Source: Centrapalus pauciflorus
Lineage: Eukaryota; Streptophyta; Magnoliopsida; Asterales; Asteraceae
DNA length: 64,000 nt
NCBI GenBank assembly: GCA_020465985.1
Contig: JAANYP010002881.1
Location: forward strand, 514,632 to 578,631
Reading direction: 5' to 3'
The translations under genes were made by a program, and so were the position numbers. A model generated the notes under the pieces. That model worked only from the letters and a program-made list of their open reading frames with translations, ran no database searches and was not told the DNA's origin. Shown here one piece after another: positions 24,040 through 35,220 of the stretch; position 1 is the first letter of the stretch; each line of letters opens with the position of its first letter.

Positions 24040-24360
24040 GTTGAAACCAGTTGCCAAGTATTACACATCATTTAAACACTCGTTGATTATATAATCCCGT
24101 TTAAAAATTACAATTAAAAATTATCAACGGAGGTTCAAAAGATGTGTAATATTTGACAACCGGTTTCAACAATTAAATCTTATTCCACGTAGGTCATTTA
24201 CCGGTCCACGTAGGCTTAATAACCGGTTTGAACGGGTTACCCATTGATAAAATCTTGATTTACTGATTTTTAGTTAGTTCGGGATTTTTTATGCAACGAA
24301 ATGGTTTGGGGTTTTAATCACAAAAAACTGACAAGTTGATGATTTTTACGCAATTATCCC
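24040..24360. repeat. Repeat related to the 22212-23087 element
   Basis: It contains the CCACGTAGG, AACCGGTTT and GGGGTTTTAATCACAAAAA blocks also seen in the TIR element at 22212-23087, and an internal inverted repeat (GGTTTCAACAATTAA near 24165 against TTGTTGAAACCAG near 24040). Confidence 0.45.
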
Positions 24361-24563
24361 TATTTTAAAAAATGAAATGAGAATTAATGAAATTGTAGTT
24401 AAGCAAACAAGTTTTCATTTTTTTAAAGTGAGATGGAAATTTTGGAAATTTTCGGTAACTAAACACACCATTAATTTTCGAATTTTTTTGGTTTGGAAAA
24501 CTACAATATAAAGTGTTTTTATTTTTTTCATTCGAAAGTGCTAAAAAAGGGAATGAATTCTAA

Positions 24564-24876
24564 GGGGCGTTTGGTTCACAGATTTTTTTCTCTGGGATTT
24601 GCATTTTTGTCAAAAGATTTGCATTATGCAACATTTGCATTTCTCAGGATTTTGTCAAAGAATCTATATTATCTTTTAGAAAAATTGCTAATCTGAAAAT
24701 GCAAGATAACTGAGATTTAAAATCTCAGGGGGGAGGCTGAGTTTTTAAATAACAAAGAAGGAAGAGATTTAAAAAATCTTGGAATTTTAAATATTTACTG
24801 AAATCTGCGAACCAAACACAAGATTTTAAATGCAAATCTCAGTGAATCTCAAGTAATCCGCAAACCAAACGCCCAC
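24564..24876. mobile_element. Tourist-like (PIF/Harbinger-type) MITE
   Basis: 313 bp flanked by TAA on both sides (24561-24563 and 24877-24879), the preferred target of PIF/Harbinger elements. The ends are inverted: GGGGCGTTTGGTTC on the left, CAAACCAAACGCCCAC on the right. A related MITE lies at 51789-52083 and in its duplicate. Confidence 0.7.
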
Positions 24877-24879
24877 TAA

Positions 24880-25299
24880 TTTGGTACAATTATTTATACT
24901 AAAAGAAATAAATAAGTTTGTAATTTAAATCTAAAAATATATTAAAATATAAGAAACTTAATAAACAAATAAATTAATATCTAAAAAGTTAAATTATTAT
25001 TAATAATAAAATATTTATATTATTATTATTATAACAATAACAATATCAATATCAATAATAGAAGATTTAAATAAAAAAATTACTTGAACGATCAAAACTA
25101 AAATAACTACAAACTTGAGGTAACAAAACATCGTTAAATAAAAAGATAAAATGACCATTATAAAAGATTAAACATTTGATTGTTAAGTCAATATGAAAAG
25201 TACTATTTTTGTAACTAAACAATAAAATAAAGACTATTTATGTAAAATTAAAATATGTTCTCCATATAATTTACACGCTGCTACATAGATAATGATGAA
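24880..25299. other. AT-rich region upstream of the PI4K gamma gene
   Basis: No gene seen. It presumably holds the promoter, but no TATA box could be picked with confidence. Confidence 0.4.
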
Positions 25300-25510
25300 A
25301 AATGATGATGATTTATAGAGAGAGAAAGACAAAGAGTTTTTAGAGCGAGAAAAAGGAGCAAGAACAGGGAGAAAGGGTTTTTTCTTCCTCTATTCTCTCT
25401 GTTTGAATCTTATCCCTTGGATAATAAGCCCTCCGGTCGATTATGCTATTTGTGTCTTGATTCTTGTTCGGCTTCTTTCTCTGTCATCGTATACCGGATC
25501 TTTTTATGTG

Positions 25511-26122
25511 GTGAGTTTTTCTTTTATGGATCTTTTGGTTTTGTTGCCCGTATCCTCTTTTCTCAATATTTATACTGGTTACTGAAAATTCATGATTTAT
25601 ATCGATAATCTTGATTTGGTGATTTTAATTGCGAGCTCGTTTCAAGTTATTGGCAACATTTCTATTCGAATTTATGTTTTGAAGTTTGTCGGTGTTTGGT
25701 CCGAAAGCCTTAATGTATTATAAGCGACTTATAATTAAGAAATCTGTATGTATCATCTTATAATTGTCTAGCTGATATTGGAAATGAAAACTTAAACAAC
25801 TGCTTTTATATACACTTTTAGGATACTCAGAGAAATTGATCTGTGTTCTTGGATGTTATTGTCAGAGATATAAGCATGTATCCATTACATCAGGCAGAGT
25901 AGACCGACTGTTGTTTGGTTGATTGTAATTTATGGGTGTTTTGATTATATGTAAGCCCCCACAAGTTAAGGAATGAACTTTAGATATTTTTTTTGATTTC
26001 TTTATGATAAATTTTGTTTCCACAAGAAAACTATCCATCATCATTGTTGTTAAGAATTTTTAAGTCGTTCTTTGTAGCTAGTAGCTGATTGTCTTGTACT
26101 GTTATTGTGTTCTTTTGTACAG
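25511..26122 (+). other. Probable 5'UTR intron of the PI4K gamma gene
   Basis: A good donor (TTTATGTG/GTGAGT) is followed 612 bp later by TTCTTTTGTACAG/ATTAGG with a pyrimidine-rich tract. A CT-rich leader exon lies upstream (about 25300-25510). The coding exon is otherwise continuous. Inferred from splice motifs only. Confidence 0.55.
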
Positions 26123-26170
26123 ATTAGGCAAACAGGTCAGTCAAACCAATTGTGATCGCCGCTGTCTCTG

Positions 26171-26197
26171 ATGCCGTCGATTGTTTTTATGTCCTAG
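26171..26197 (+). promoter_or_regulatory. uORF 1 in the PI4K gamma leader
   Basis: An eight-codon frame from ATG to TAG (MPSIVFMS) in the inferred second leader exon, 177 bp before the main ATG. Confidence 0.45.
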
Positions 26198-26236
26198 CCT
26201 GAATACTGTGGAGAGTTGAAGCCCATTTGGTGTTTG

Positions 26237-26266
26237 ATGATTGTGTGTGTATCATACCCCCATTAA
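26237..26266 (+). promoter_or_regulatory. uORF 2 in the PI4K gamma leader
   Basis: A nine-codon frame (MIVCVSYPH, stop TAA) upstream of the main ATG. Together with uORF 1 it could lower main-frame translation. Confidence 0.45.
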
Positions 26267-26373
26267 TTTGCAGCTTGTTTCTGGGTTTAGATCTTTTTTT
26301 GGGAGTGAATAGCAAAGATCCTTTGTCTCGGCAGTAGGCTGCGAGATCATCCATTGCTGCCTTCCATTGGTTC

Positions 26374-28332
26374 ATGTCTACTGACTTGGACAGCCCAGTT
26401 CAAACCCAAATGGCTGTAGCAGTGTTTAGGAGTCCCTTAGGGAGGGAGTGCCATGGAAATAACAGGATGGAAGGGATGAAAACTACGGGCAGGAGGCGTG
26501 TTTTTGTTCAAACCGAATCAGGTTGTGTGTTGGGAATGGAGCTAGATCGAAGTGATAATGCTCACATGGTTAAACGAAGGCTGCAGATTGCACTTAATGT
26601 TCCAATTGAAGAGAGTTCATTGAGTTTCGGAGATATGGTTTTGAAGAATGATCTTAGTGCCATTCGTAACGATTCCCCTCTTCTTTTAACCAGAAACGTC
26701 TTACATCGAAGTTCTTCAACTCCTTGTCTGTCTCCCACTGGTAGGGATATACAACAGAGAGATCGGAGTGGTCCTGTTGAGATCTTGGGGCATTCGGGTA
26801 GTTTTGTTAGAACAAAACAGCTAGTTGATGAGGTTGTGAATGCGATAAAGAATGGTGTTGATCCAATCCCGGTGCATAATGGGCTTGGAGGTGCTTATTA
26901 TTTCCGAAACAGTAGAGGTGAGAGTGTGGCGATAGTGAAGCCAACGGATGAGGAACCTTTTGCCCCGAACAACCCTAAAGGGTTTGTTGGTAAAGCTCTT
27001 GGTCAACCAGGGTTGAAGCGCTCGGTTCGTGTAGGTGAAACAGGTTTCAGAGAGGTGGCTGCTTACCTTCTTGACCATCATCACTTTGCTAATGTACCTC
27101 CCACTGCATTGGTCAAAATTACTCACTCTATTTTTAATGTTAATGATGGTGTAAGCGGGAAGAACGATGACAACCAAAGCAAGCCTCAACGAAAGAAGAA
27201 ACTCTTAAGCAAGATTGCTTCATTCCAGCAGTTCATCCATCACGATTTCGATGCCAGTGACCATGGAACCTCGAGCTTCCCTGTGTCAGCTGTTCATCGT
27301 ATTGGTATATTAGATATAAGGATTTTCAACACAGACAGGCATGCTGGGAATCTACTAGTTAGAAAGCTTAACAACAAAGATGTAGGGAGATTTAGTGAAG
27401 TCGAACTCATACCCATTGATCATGGCCTCTGCTTGCCTGAAAACTTGGACGATCCGTACTTCGAGTGGATTCATTGGCCCCAGGCATCGATCCCATTTTC
27501 AGAGGATGAGCTCGAATACATCGAAAAACTTGATCCGTATCATGATTCAGACATGTTGAGAAGTGAACTTCCAATGATTCGAGAAGCTTGTCTACGTGTA
27601 TTGGTTCTCTGCACGGTTTTTCTCAAGGAAGCTGCTGCATATGGTCTGTGCCTTGCCGAGATTGGAGAGATGATGAGTCGGGAGTTCCGTCGTGGTGAAG
27701 AGGAACCCAGTGAGCTCGAGGTGTTATGTATGGATGCAAGAAGACTGGTAGCTGAGAAGGAGACGGAGGTGTCAGTTTTATCCCCGAATGGCGAAGCAGA
27801 GGATAATGCATTTCAGTTTGAAATCGACTATGATGATTCAGCCTTTGACTTCACTCATAAAATGTCGGGTGACAACTTCATAAACACTGCTCTTCCTTTC
27901 CAATATGGATTTGGGCGTAACCCGCTCTCGAAACTTGTTGAAACCTTTGAGGAGGAGGAAGAAAGCGAAGAGGAAACGACAGTTGAGGAATCAGGGAAGA
28001 AATGTTGTGTCTCAAAGCTGTCGAATTCATTCAAGAACAACTGCAGTTTAGGTGATAGCAGTAGCAGTAGCAATAGCAAGTTGAAGAGCCAGAAAAAGAA
28101 AACAGAAAGCAACGGTTATGTAGCAAAGAATTCATCATCTGGACACAGGAGTGCGAACGAGCTGCTTCCTACTGGTGCTAGTTTTGTGAAGTTGGCAGAG
28201 ATGAACAAGGAGGAATGGGGTCTGTTTCTTGACAAGTTTCAAGATCTGCTTTATGCAGCATTTGCAACTCGCAAGTCGACTGCAGTGGGACAAAGACAGA
28301 GACAGAGGCTCGGGACTTCTTGCCAGTTTTGA
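26374..28332 (+). CDS. PI4KG: Phosphatidylinositol 4-kinase gamma (ubiquitin-like domain kinase)
   Basis: A 652-residue protein in one uninterrupted exon. An N-terminal ubiquitin-like domain (about 41-107) is followed by a type II PI3/4-kinase fold (about 165-440). The ATP-site lysine is in VAIVKP (K189), the catalytic loop is NTDRHAGN (319-326), and the metal-binding aspartate is in IPIDHGL (D349). The C-terminal half has an acidic, Ser-rich linker and a conserved closing block ending in RQRLGTSCQF. The family transfers phosphate to phosphatidylinositol, and some plant members were reported to act as protein kinases that interact with ubiquitin-pathway proteins. The N-terminus (MSTDLDSPVQTQMAVAVF) looks like the PI4KG5/6 type. 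The start is supported by that conservation, although its sequence context is weak. Two uORFs and a leader intron lie upstream. Confidence 0.95.
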   Translation: MSTDLDSPVQTQMAVAVFRSPLGRECHGNNRMEGMKTTGRRRVFVQTESGCVLGMELDRSDNAHMVKRRLQIALNVPIEESSLSFGDMVLKNDLSAIRNDSPLLLTRNVLHRSSSTPCLSPTGRDIQQRDRSGPVEILGHSGSFVRTKQLVDEVVNAIKNGVDPIPVHNGLGGAYYFRNSRGESVAIVKPTDEEPFAPNNPKGFVGKALGQPGLKRSVRVGETGFREVAAYLLDHHHFANVPPTALVKITHSIFNVNDGVSGKNDDNQSKPQRKKKLLSKIASFQQFIHHDFDASDHGTSSFPVSAVHRIGILDIRIFNTDRHAGNLLVRKLNNKDVGRFSEVELIPIDHGLCLPENLDDPYFEWIHWPQASIPFSEDELEYIEKLDPYHDSDMLRSELPMIREACLRVLVLCTVFLKEAAAYGLCLAEIGEMMSREFRRGEEEPSELEVLCMDARRLVAEKETEVSVLSPNGEAEDNAFQFEIDYDDSAFDFTHKMSGDNFINTALPFQYGFGRNPLSKLVETFEEEEESEEETTVEESGKKCCVSKLSNSFKNNCSLGDSSSSSNSKLKSQKKKTESNGYVAKNSSSGHRSANELLPTGASFVKLAEMNKEEWGLFLDKFQDLLYAAFATRKSTAVGQRQRQRLGTSCQF

Positions 28333-28846
28333 GATATATAGCTGGTACTGGGATTAGTTATTACTGTGTTATGGGTTTGACTTTGAATAAGTCGAGCTGC
28401 AGGCTTGTTTGTGGCAGTGAAATGTTGGTGTTTTAGTTTTAGTATTTAGGAGGATTATTTTAAGCTTAAGAGTTGTAAATATTCTTTAGGGCTGTCTGCG
28501 TAACTGCGTTTGGGTTGGTGAGGATTGGGGTTGGAGTTTAGTTGTTGTATTCGACGCTGCTTCTATTCTACAGTCGCTTTCACTTGTTTATAAATAAAAT
28601 GTGTCATGCAAATCCGATTTCTATTGTCTTTTTAATTCGCTTTCACTATACTAGCCTATCGAAAACAAAGAAAGATATTGTAACTTCTATTATGAAAAAA
28701 GATCATCAACATCTTCCGAACCAAATCAAACACATGCCGATACATTACCATTACTATTTCCATTACGTACACACAAATACAAGCCAAAAGTCAAATAAAA
28801 TTAATAATGTTAAGTATGTATGTTTCCTATGTATAAATACTTGATG
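28333..28846. other. Shared 3' region of two convergent genes
   Basis: Holds the PI4K gamma 3'UTR, with AATAAA near 28593, and the 3' flank of the glycosylase gene. The small frames here have no support. Confidence 0.6.
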
Positions 28847-31609
28847 TTAGACATGCCTCCATGGTCTTTCAGCAAGATTAACGCATTCGCTAAACCTAAA
28901 ACAGTCAACGAGATGATCAATGCTCATTCCAGCGGCTTGCATGAATGAATAGACGATCACTGGACCTACCAATCGGAACCCATGCTTCAATAAATCTTTG
29001 CTGATGGCTTCTGCTTTTGGTGTTCTTAGAGGTACGTTTCTTGGATGTCTGCATCTATTGATGGTTGGTTTATAGTTTACTGAACCCCACATATATCCAC
29101 TAAATGATCCATGTGATTTAGCAATCTGCACCAACAATCACACCCATATATGAAAATCTAGTGTAAGATTTATCAGTGACTTGATTTGGGGTTTGATTCA
29201 GCTTTTTTGTTTCATGGTCTGAGATATGCATGTGTGCAATGAATCCAATAAAATTTGTATATATAAAATGAAGAGAATGTAATCAACCTAATGAATCTTA
29301 TCATCTTATGTATATTAAAATCTCTAAATGCAATGAACCTACTAAACATTTATTTTTATTGGTTCAAAACTTGTATAGTTGTATATATAAAAAATTGTAT
29401 GTATAACAAACTTATTTTGATTGATGCTCATAATCTTTAAGACTTTAATTAATAAATGGGATGGAAAAGCCATCGAAAGATTTTGATGGGCTAGATGTGT
29501 TTTAGATGGTTTGGTTTAACCATCTGGCCCAAAATACATCATTTAAGCTATGACTTCTATTTTTCTACAAAGTTTTAAGATTTTAAGTATTGTTTTATAA
29601 TAACTTTTATGAAATTGGGGATTTCATAAAAGTGGTTTTCAATTTACTTTCAAATTTTTAGGCCAAAAATAGGTGCTTTTTAATTTCAAGGAAGTATGTT
29701 TCTGATTATTAGAAGACGATTTTGAAATTTGGTTTTTTTTTTTAAGATTAAAACTTTGAAATTTCTTGTTTCTAGCTACAATCTGCAGGTTGTGAGTTGG
29801 AATTGGAATATCTTTAGAGACCTGTGCCTGAACGTGTTCAGCATTTTGATAATTAAAAAGAAATAAGAAAGAAAGAAAGAAATAGAAAAAAAAGAATTAA
29901 GTTGTTGCGAAAGGCAAGTGCATGATAATATTGAAGTTAGTTACCTTAAGGATGCATTTGGCATTTTCAACAATTGATCTGACTCTACTTTCAGCCAACA
30001 TGATGTTCTTATTAGATGCTATTTCCATCATGTCTTGCTCTCCCATCTTAGCAACTATATTTGGTTCGAATCCAGCAAAGGCTTCTCTATGATTAATTAA
30101 TGAAACAAATAAAAAAAATGCATCAGAATCCCTATATGTACTTAAATTCTTATAATCTTCATATATCTTGATCAACGACTAATAATTAATGTATTTGTTA
30201 CCTGAAAAGATTCTTCCTTTTCAAGATTTCAGTCCAATTGTAATCCATCAACATTCCACACAATGACAGCAGCTCGAACAGTTGGCTGTTTCCACGTAAT
30301 TTCAAGTTAGTTTCCGGCTTACCATTGCTATTATATAGTTATCTTTACAACTCGAAAACTATCCATCTTTGAAGAAATCTAGCTGAAAACACACAAGGCT
30401 GGAAGGGATCACTTACTTGTCATCATACACCGGAACTCCCCAGCATTCATCGTGGAATTGCACGTAGAGTTTATCTGAAGAAAACGAAATGCATGAGTTC
30501 TAAATCCAAAATTTATTGATCACAAGCTTTTATCAAGTATAATAATCATGTTAATCCTTCACATGATTTAGCAGTAACAAGTTCAGTAATTTTTAGTTTC
30601 TTCTAGAGTTCCAGTTATATTCGATGGCACCAGGCCACCTTTTTTTTCAGATGATCCAGTGAGTGAGCTAAGAGCCAAAAGACATACCCGGTGGTTGCAG
30701 GTGTAACATATTTTATAGGTGGCCATGATTAATCAAGAGTCATGACAAGGGAATATACAAGTTTGGTCTATTAGGTTTTATGTTTCAGTCGCACCAAACA
30801 CCAAATTATTATAAAATTCACAACAGGGCAGGTAAATTACTAATGAAGTTCATGACTCATGTCATAGTTGTTTATTGTATTCGTTTTGGTTTATTCTTTT
30901 CAATTCGAATAAAATATTTAACATAATCAATATATTATAGAGTAGATAGCAAGGAATAAGATCCACATCCAAACTGTTAATAATTTATTTGTTATTTTAT
31001 TGCCTAGTTTGGAAGTACAATGCCCTGATGACTTAACAGATTAGTTATGTTGTATCATTTCCATTACTTGTTAGGTTTTGTGCAATGCTGGGTCAGACAA
31101 AACTTTAAAGAAAACAATGCATGTTGAGAGCACGAATGATATCGTGTTCTTGTGCAATACAAATTAACTCTTTAACCATATTATAAAAACTATCGTATGA
31201 ACTTACCACTGTTTTTAGTAATCCAGTTGCATCTTCTCAACCCTTCCTCGCAGTTGCTGGGATCTAAACACGATTTGGGGACAGGAACCGGGGCATGGGC
31301 ATGAGCACTGGTTTTAACCATGGGTATGGGCGCCGCAGGTGCAATCAAGTGCAGCGCTGACGAGATGGTCTGCTCCAGTGTTGAAGAAGAATCGGTGAAG
31401 GAGCCACTTGAGTTATGGGAAAGAGTTAAAGAAAGTGAAGAGAGGGAGAGAAGCGAGCTTGTTTTGTGAATCCCGACAGGGTAAACTTTCTTCAAGTGTT
31501 TGGATAAGAGGCTTTGAGTTGATGAAGTCTTCTCTTTATTTCTCCTTGGATTCGGACTACTACTGTTTTTCTTCTCCATAACATTTCTCCTCACATTTTC
31601 TTTTGACAT
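28847..31609 (-). CDS. DNA-3-methyladenine glycosylase I family protein
   Basis: Five coding exons on the minus strand: 31609-31207, 30474-30417, 30285-30202, 30086-29945 and 29125-28847. All junctions are GT-AG, phases agree, and the sum is 966 nt (321 aa). The family removes 3-methyladenine from DNA at the start of base-excision repair. The first 120 or so residues are Ser- and basic-rich and unlike bacterial Tag, possibly a targeting region. The domain then starts at RRCNWITKNSD, with FHDECWGVPVYDD, YNWTEILKRKNLF, ESRVRSIVENAKC, GPVIVYSFMQAAG and IDHLVDCFRF. The Cys of CNW, the His of FHDE and the His and Cys of IDHLVDC match the zinc ligands of E. coli Tag. The Tag Glu38 position is Cys here. 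The first ATG of the frame (MSKENVRR) was chosen; other Met codons follow soon after. Confidence 0.9.
29604..29632. other. Perfect hairpin in an intron of the glycosylase gene
   Basis: CTTTTATGAAAT and ATTTCATAAAAG are exact inverse copies around a TGGGG loop. It lies in the last intron (29126-29944). Confidence 0.7.
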
Positions 31610-34033
31610 TCTTGAAATTCGTAAGAGAAATTGGATACCTTTCAAGTCACAGAACTATTTGATTTAAATAAATTGGTTTTAGATTTGAATATTTATAAGG
31701 GGGAGAGGGTGGATATACATATGTCACATAGAGGAAAACTGGTTGGTGAAATGCGGTGCTTTCTTTATGTACCACTAGCACCTTAGTTTTTCCAATAAAT
31801 CAAACAAAAGGTATCAACTTCATTTGAATATGACAGTTGAAGATTTTTGGTGGGTGTACATAATATAGCCAGGCCGGTCTATCACAATGTTATCACAAGA
31901 AGCGATCACGTATTAGTTTGTATTAAAATTCATGAAGTTGTATATGGTTGACAATTTCTTTAACAAAATATGTGTCGAATTCACATTTGAAGAGAATTCT
32001 TTAATCACTTTCTTGAGCTTCTAGGTTCTAACATATATGCTTCAGAAACTGGGAACGATGGGCTCGTGTGGTAGAGTTTAGTTAGTCATATTCGTTTCAC
32101 AAATGCATATAAGAGTTAAGGCAATTTTACTTTTAGTAGCTATCGTATATATAGTTCAGTTAGTTAGATCAGTGTGTGATTCAGAGCAGTACTAGTTTTG
32201 GTCTGTGGAAAGCCATTTAGGTTAAGAATACGTGGAATTCGTTACATTAGGTCCCATGACCGGCTCTCCTTACATCACTCATAAATACATAAATTCAGGA
32301 ATATTTGTTATCTTTATTTATATCCAATTAATGATCAAGACTGATTAAATAGGCATGATTTTTCTTAATGGTCACAGGTATTAAATCAAGGAACTTGCAG
32401 GGTTTAATGATGATTTACATAATTGCAAGTTATTACCGCGCTGTCATTTTTAATCAGATTTAATTTGAAGATACATATATATCATATTTCAATTCCTTAA
32501 TAAACTGTCATTCTTCTAAATAACATTACTGTTCCTGAGAGTGAAAATAAAGCACAGTATATATATGTGCATGCTTTATGTTTTTCTAGTAATAGAAGTG
32601 GTTGAAATGTTTGTCTCAAAGAGGTAAAAACTTAAGTCCCACTCCAGTTGTACCTTGCAAGTCTTGAGGTATACCCATTGCCCAAATAGACAAAGATATC
32701 CCATCTGTTGTATTTCCTGGTCTTTTACTACAATGACCAGAGTCTCAGAAGTATCATGAGCCCTTTTCTTACAGTAATAGGATATATATATTTTTAAAAT
32801 AGAAGCGTGTGGAAGATGGGCTAGGAATCGATCGATGCCTCTTTGACACCTAAAATCCACCAAGTATATGTGATGAATTATTTTGATAACTTCTTTAGCC
32901 TAGTGTGATCGATTTCAAGTTTTTACGACAATGATGCTACAGCGTACATGTATGCATGGATTCATTTTTATCACCTCTACATGAGTTTCATTGAAGCAAT
33001 TTTACTTTCTTGTGGTGATAGTTAATTCAACTGGTTGTGGCTTTCGGTCCCCATATCATATTTGTGTGACTAGAAGTCTAGCTCTTAACAGAAAGTAAAA
33101 GAATATAAAATGAAGTTGTCAAAAAAGGAATGTTGTTCATACTATCATATTTGTGCAACAAGAAGACTGCTCAAAAATATATACGTACAAGGATAGTCGA
33201 TATTTTTTTGCCCTTGCATAAAAACATCTCCATGATGCCTTTTGAGATTGACTAAAAGGAAAAGCTAAATTAAAACAAGGTATACATGTTTCAGTTTAGC
33301 GAAGTACGCCAGCCAAAACTTGATTAATGTATGCACCATGCATGCTATCCTTCATAATCAAGCATTCAATCATCTCTTTTCTACTCTGCAGTCTACTTCA
33401 ATTCTTAACCATCAGGTTCAGTACATTTTATAAGGAAAGGCAAGATCTATTTTCATACATATGCTCAATCCTGGTCATGGAGCACCAAAGATCAAATGAC
33501 GATACTTCCTCAGCCATTCGAATAATTGTGATGATTTCCTAGTAAACTTGGTCATCATATATGGATTAACCAATCAAGTATCCAAGGCTAGCTGCAGCCA
33601 GCAGGTAGTAGGTTAATTATATACAAGTTCAATTTATATATCTGCAGTTAGCAAAGCAATCAACTAAAGATCAAAACATATATTAATATATATAGATTTA
33701 TCATTCTTACATCGACTTCTTTCACAGTAACACAAAATACAACGAAACAAAAAACAAGACTACGAAGAGAACAAATGCAAAACACATGCATAAACTAACA
33801 AAAAAAAAAAAAAGAAAGCCAGTTCACATATCATATATTTCCACTAAGTTTGTCAAGCTCAAAATTCAGTAGTTATATATATCCATCTACATCATGTTCA
33901 TTTTTCATTTCAACTTTTAATACGAAGCAAGTGAATTTTTTTGGCATAAAATTAATTCTACCAGCTGCTTCATGATAAAAGTTGAAACCACAAAACGAAA
34001 AATGAAAACAATGTGAATTATTAGATTTGTTAT
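31610..34033. other. Intergenic region between the glycosylase and RGF genes
   Basis: Contains the glycosylase promoter on its left and the RGF 3' flank on its right. Short frames at about 32576-32863 (-) and 33327-33542 (+) show no domain, splice structure or clear homology. No named element was recognised. Confidence 0.5.
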
Positions 34034-35136
34034 TTAGTTATTCTTAGGTGGGTGATGCCTTGGTTTATTGTAATCTGCAGTAAAAGCAACAAAATTCACA
34101 TTTTTGTTTCTGGAAAGGATTGTTCTCCTAAAACTGCTCTGCTTTCCGCTTGCCATAACATTTACTTTCGCCTTCTTGTTGAGCGTTTTTGCTTTATCCA
34201 AAACCATTTTCCGGCTTCCTGATGTCTTTTCTCTTGCTGCAGCAGCAGCAGCAAAAAGGTATACATTCTTGGGGCGCATCTGCATACATCGATTGATCAT
34301 ATTAATTCTTCATTAGTGATAATATTCTATTCTTTGTTTGAAGCTTCAACTTTTACTAGTAAAAAAACATATTGATCTGAGCAATTACCTCTTCATCTGA
34401 AGCAGAAATGGATCCAGCATTGCTTCCATCTAAAAATTAAATATAGTTAAAAGTTATGTAGGACAGAATGGATTTTGAACGAATTATGATTTGTTTATAG
34501 TGTATTTTGAAATTTAGATTACATAAAAACAATAAACAAAAATGTGTTTACATTCATCAAAATCTACCGTTGAAGGAATCTATCATTCCTAGCTATTTGT
34601 AATGAGTTTAGATTCCTAACATTTTATGCAACTCATACCCTTAGTTAGTCTTAGATATCAATTCACATCTTAACTAATAAGCTAATATATATTATAAATT
34701 TAATTTCAGTTCATTAACATTTGATTTTGCAAGACAAACAAGAGGTTCAACTACGTAGATTTGTTATGCTCTCCTGAAAAAAGCGATACCATACTAAATA
34801 CATTAATGGCTTCAAAATATATTAAGAAATACTAAGCAAAATGGGTAAATTTAATTAATTTGGACCCTTATTTTAAAATGAATGGCTTAATGTGGGCGGA
34901 GAATATATACTCATAACGGATGTAATTTGATTAACCCAAATTTAATTAATTTGGACCCTAAATAAAGTGTGTGTGTGTTAAATAAATATAATTGATGTAA
35001 TTTGAAATTTTAATTTTATATAAAACAAAAATTTTAATTTATTTTTTATGACAATAAATAAAATGGTATGAAATATGATTTTATTAAAAATATATTATGT
35101 TCGCTTTTTAAATATTGATGTTGTTTATATAACTTG

Positions 35137-35220
<84 letters not shown>

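Noticed and set aside
26821..27189. Minus-strand frame of 122 codons, and others to 28112
   Set aside because: Shadows of the PI4K gamma coding exon.
32576..33542. Frames on both strands between the glycosylase and RGF genes
   Set aside because: No domain recognised and no supporting gene structure; left as intergenic.
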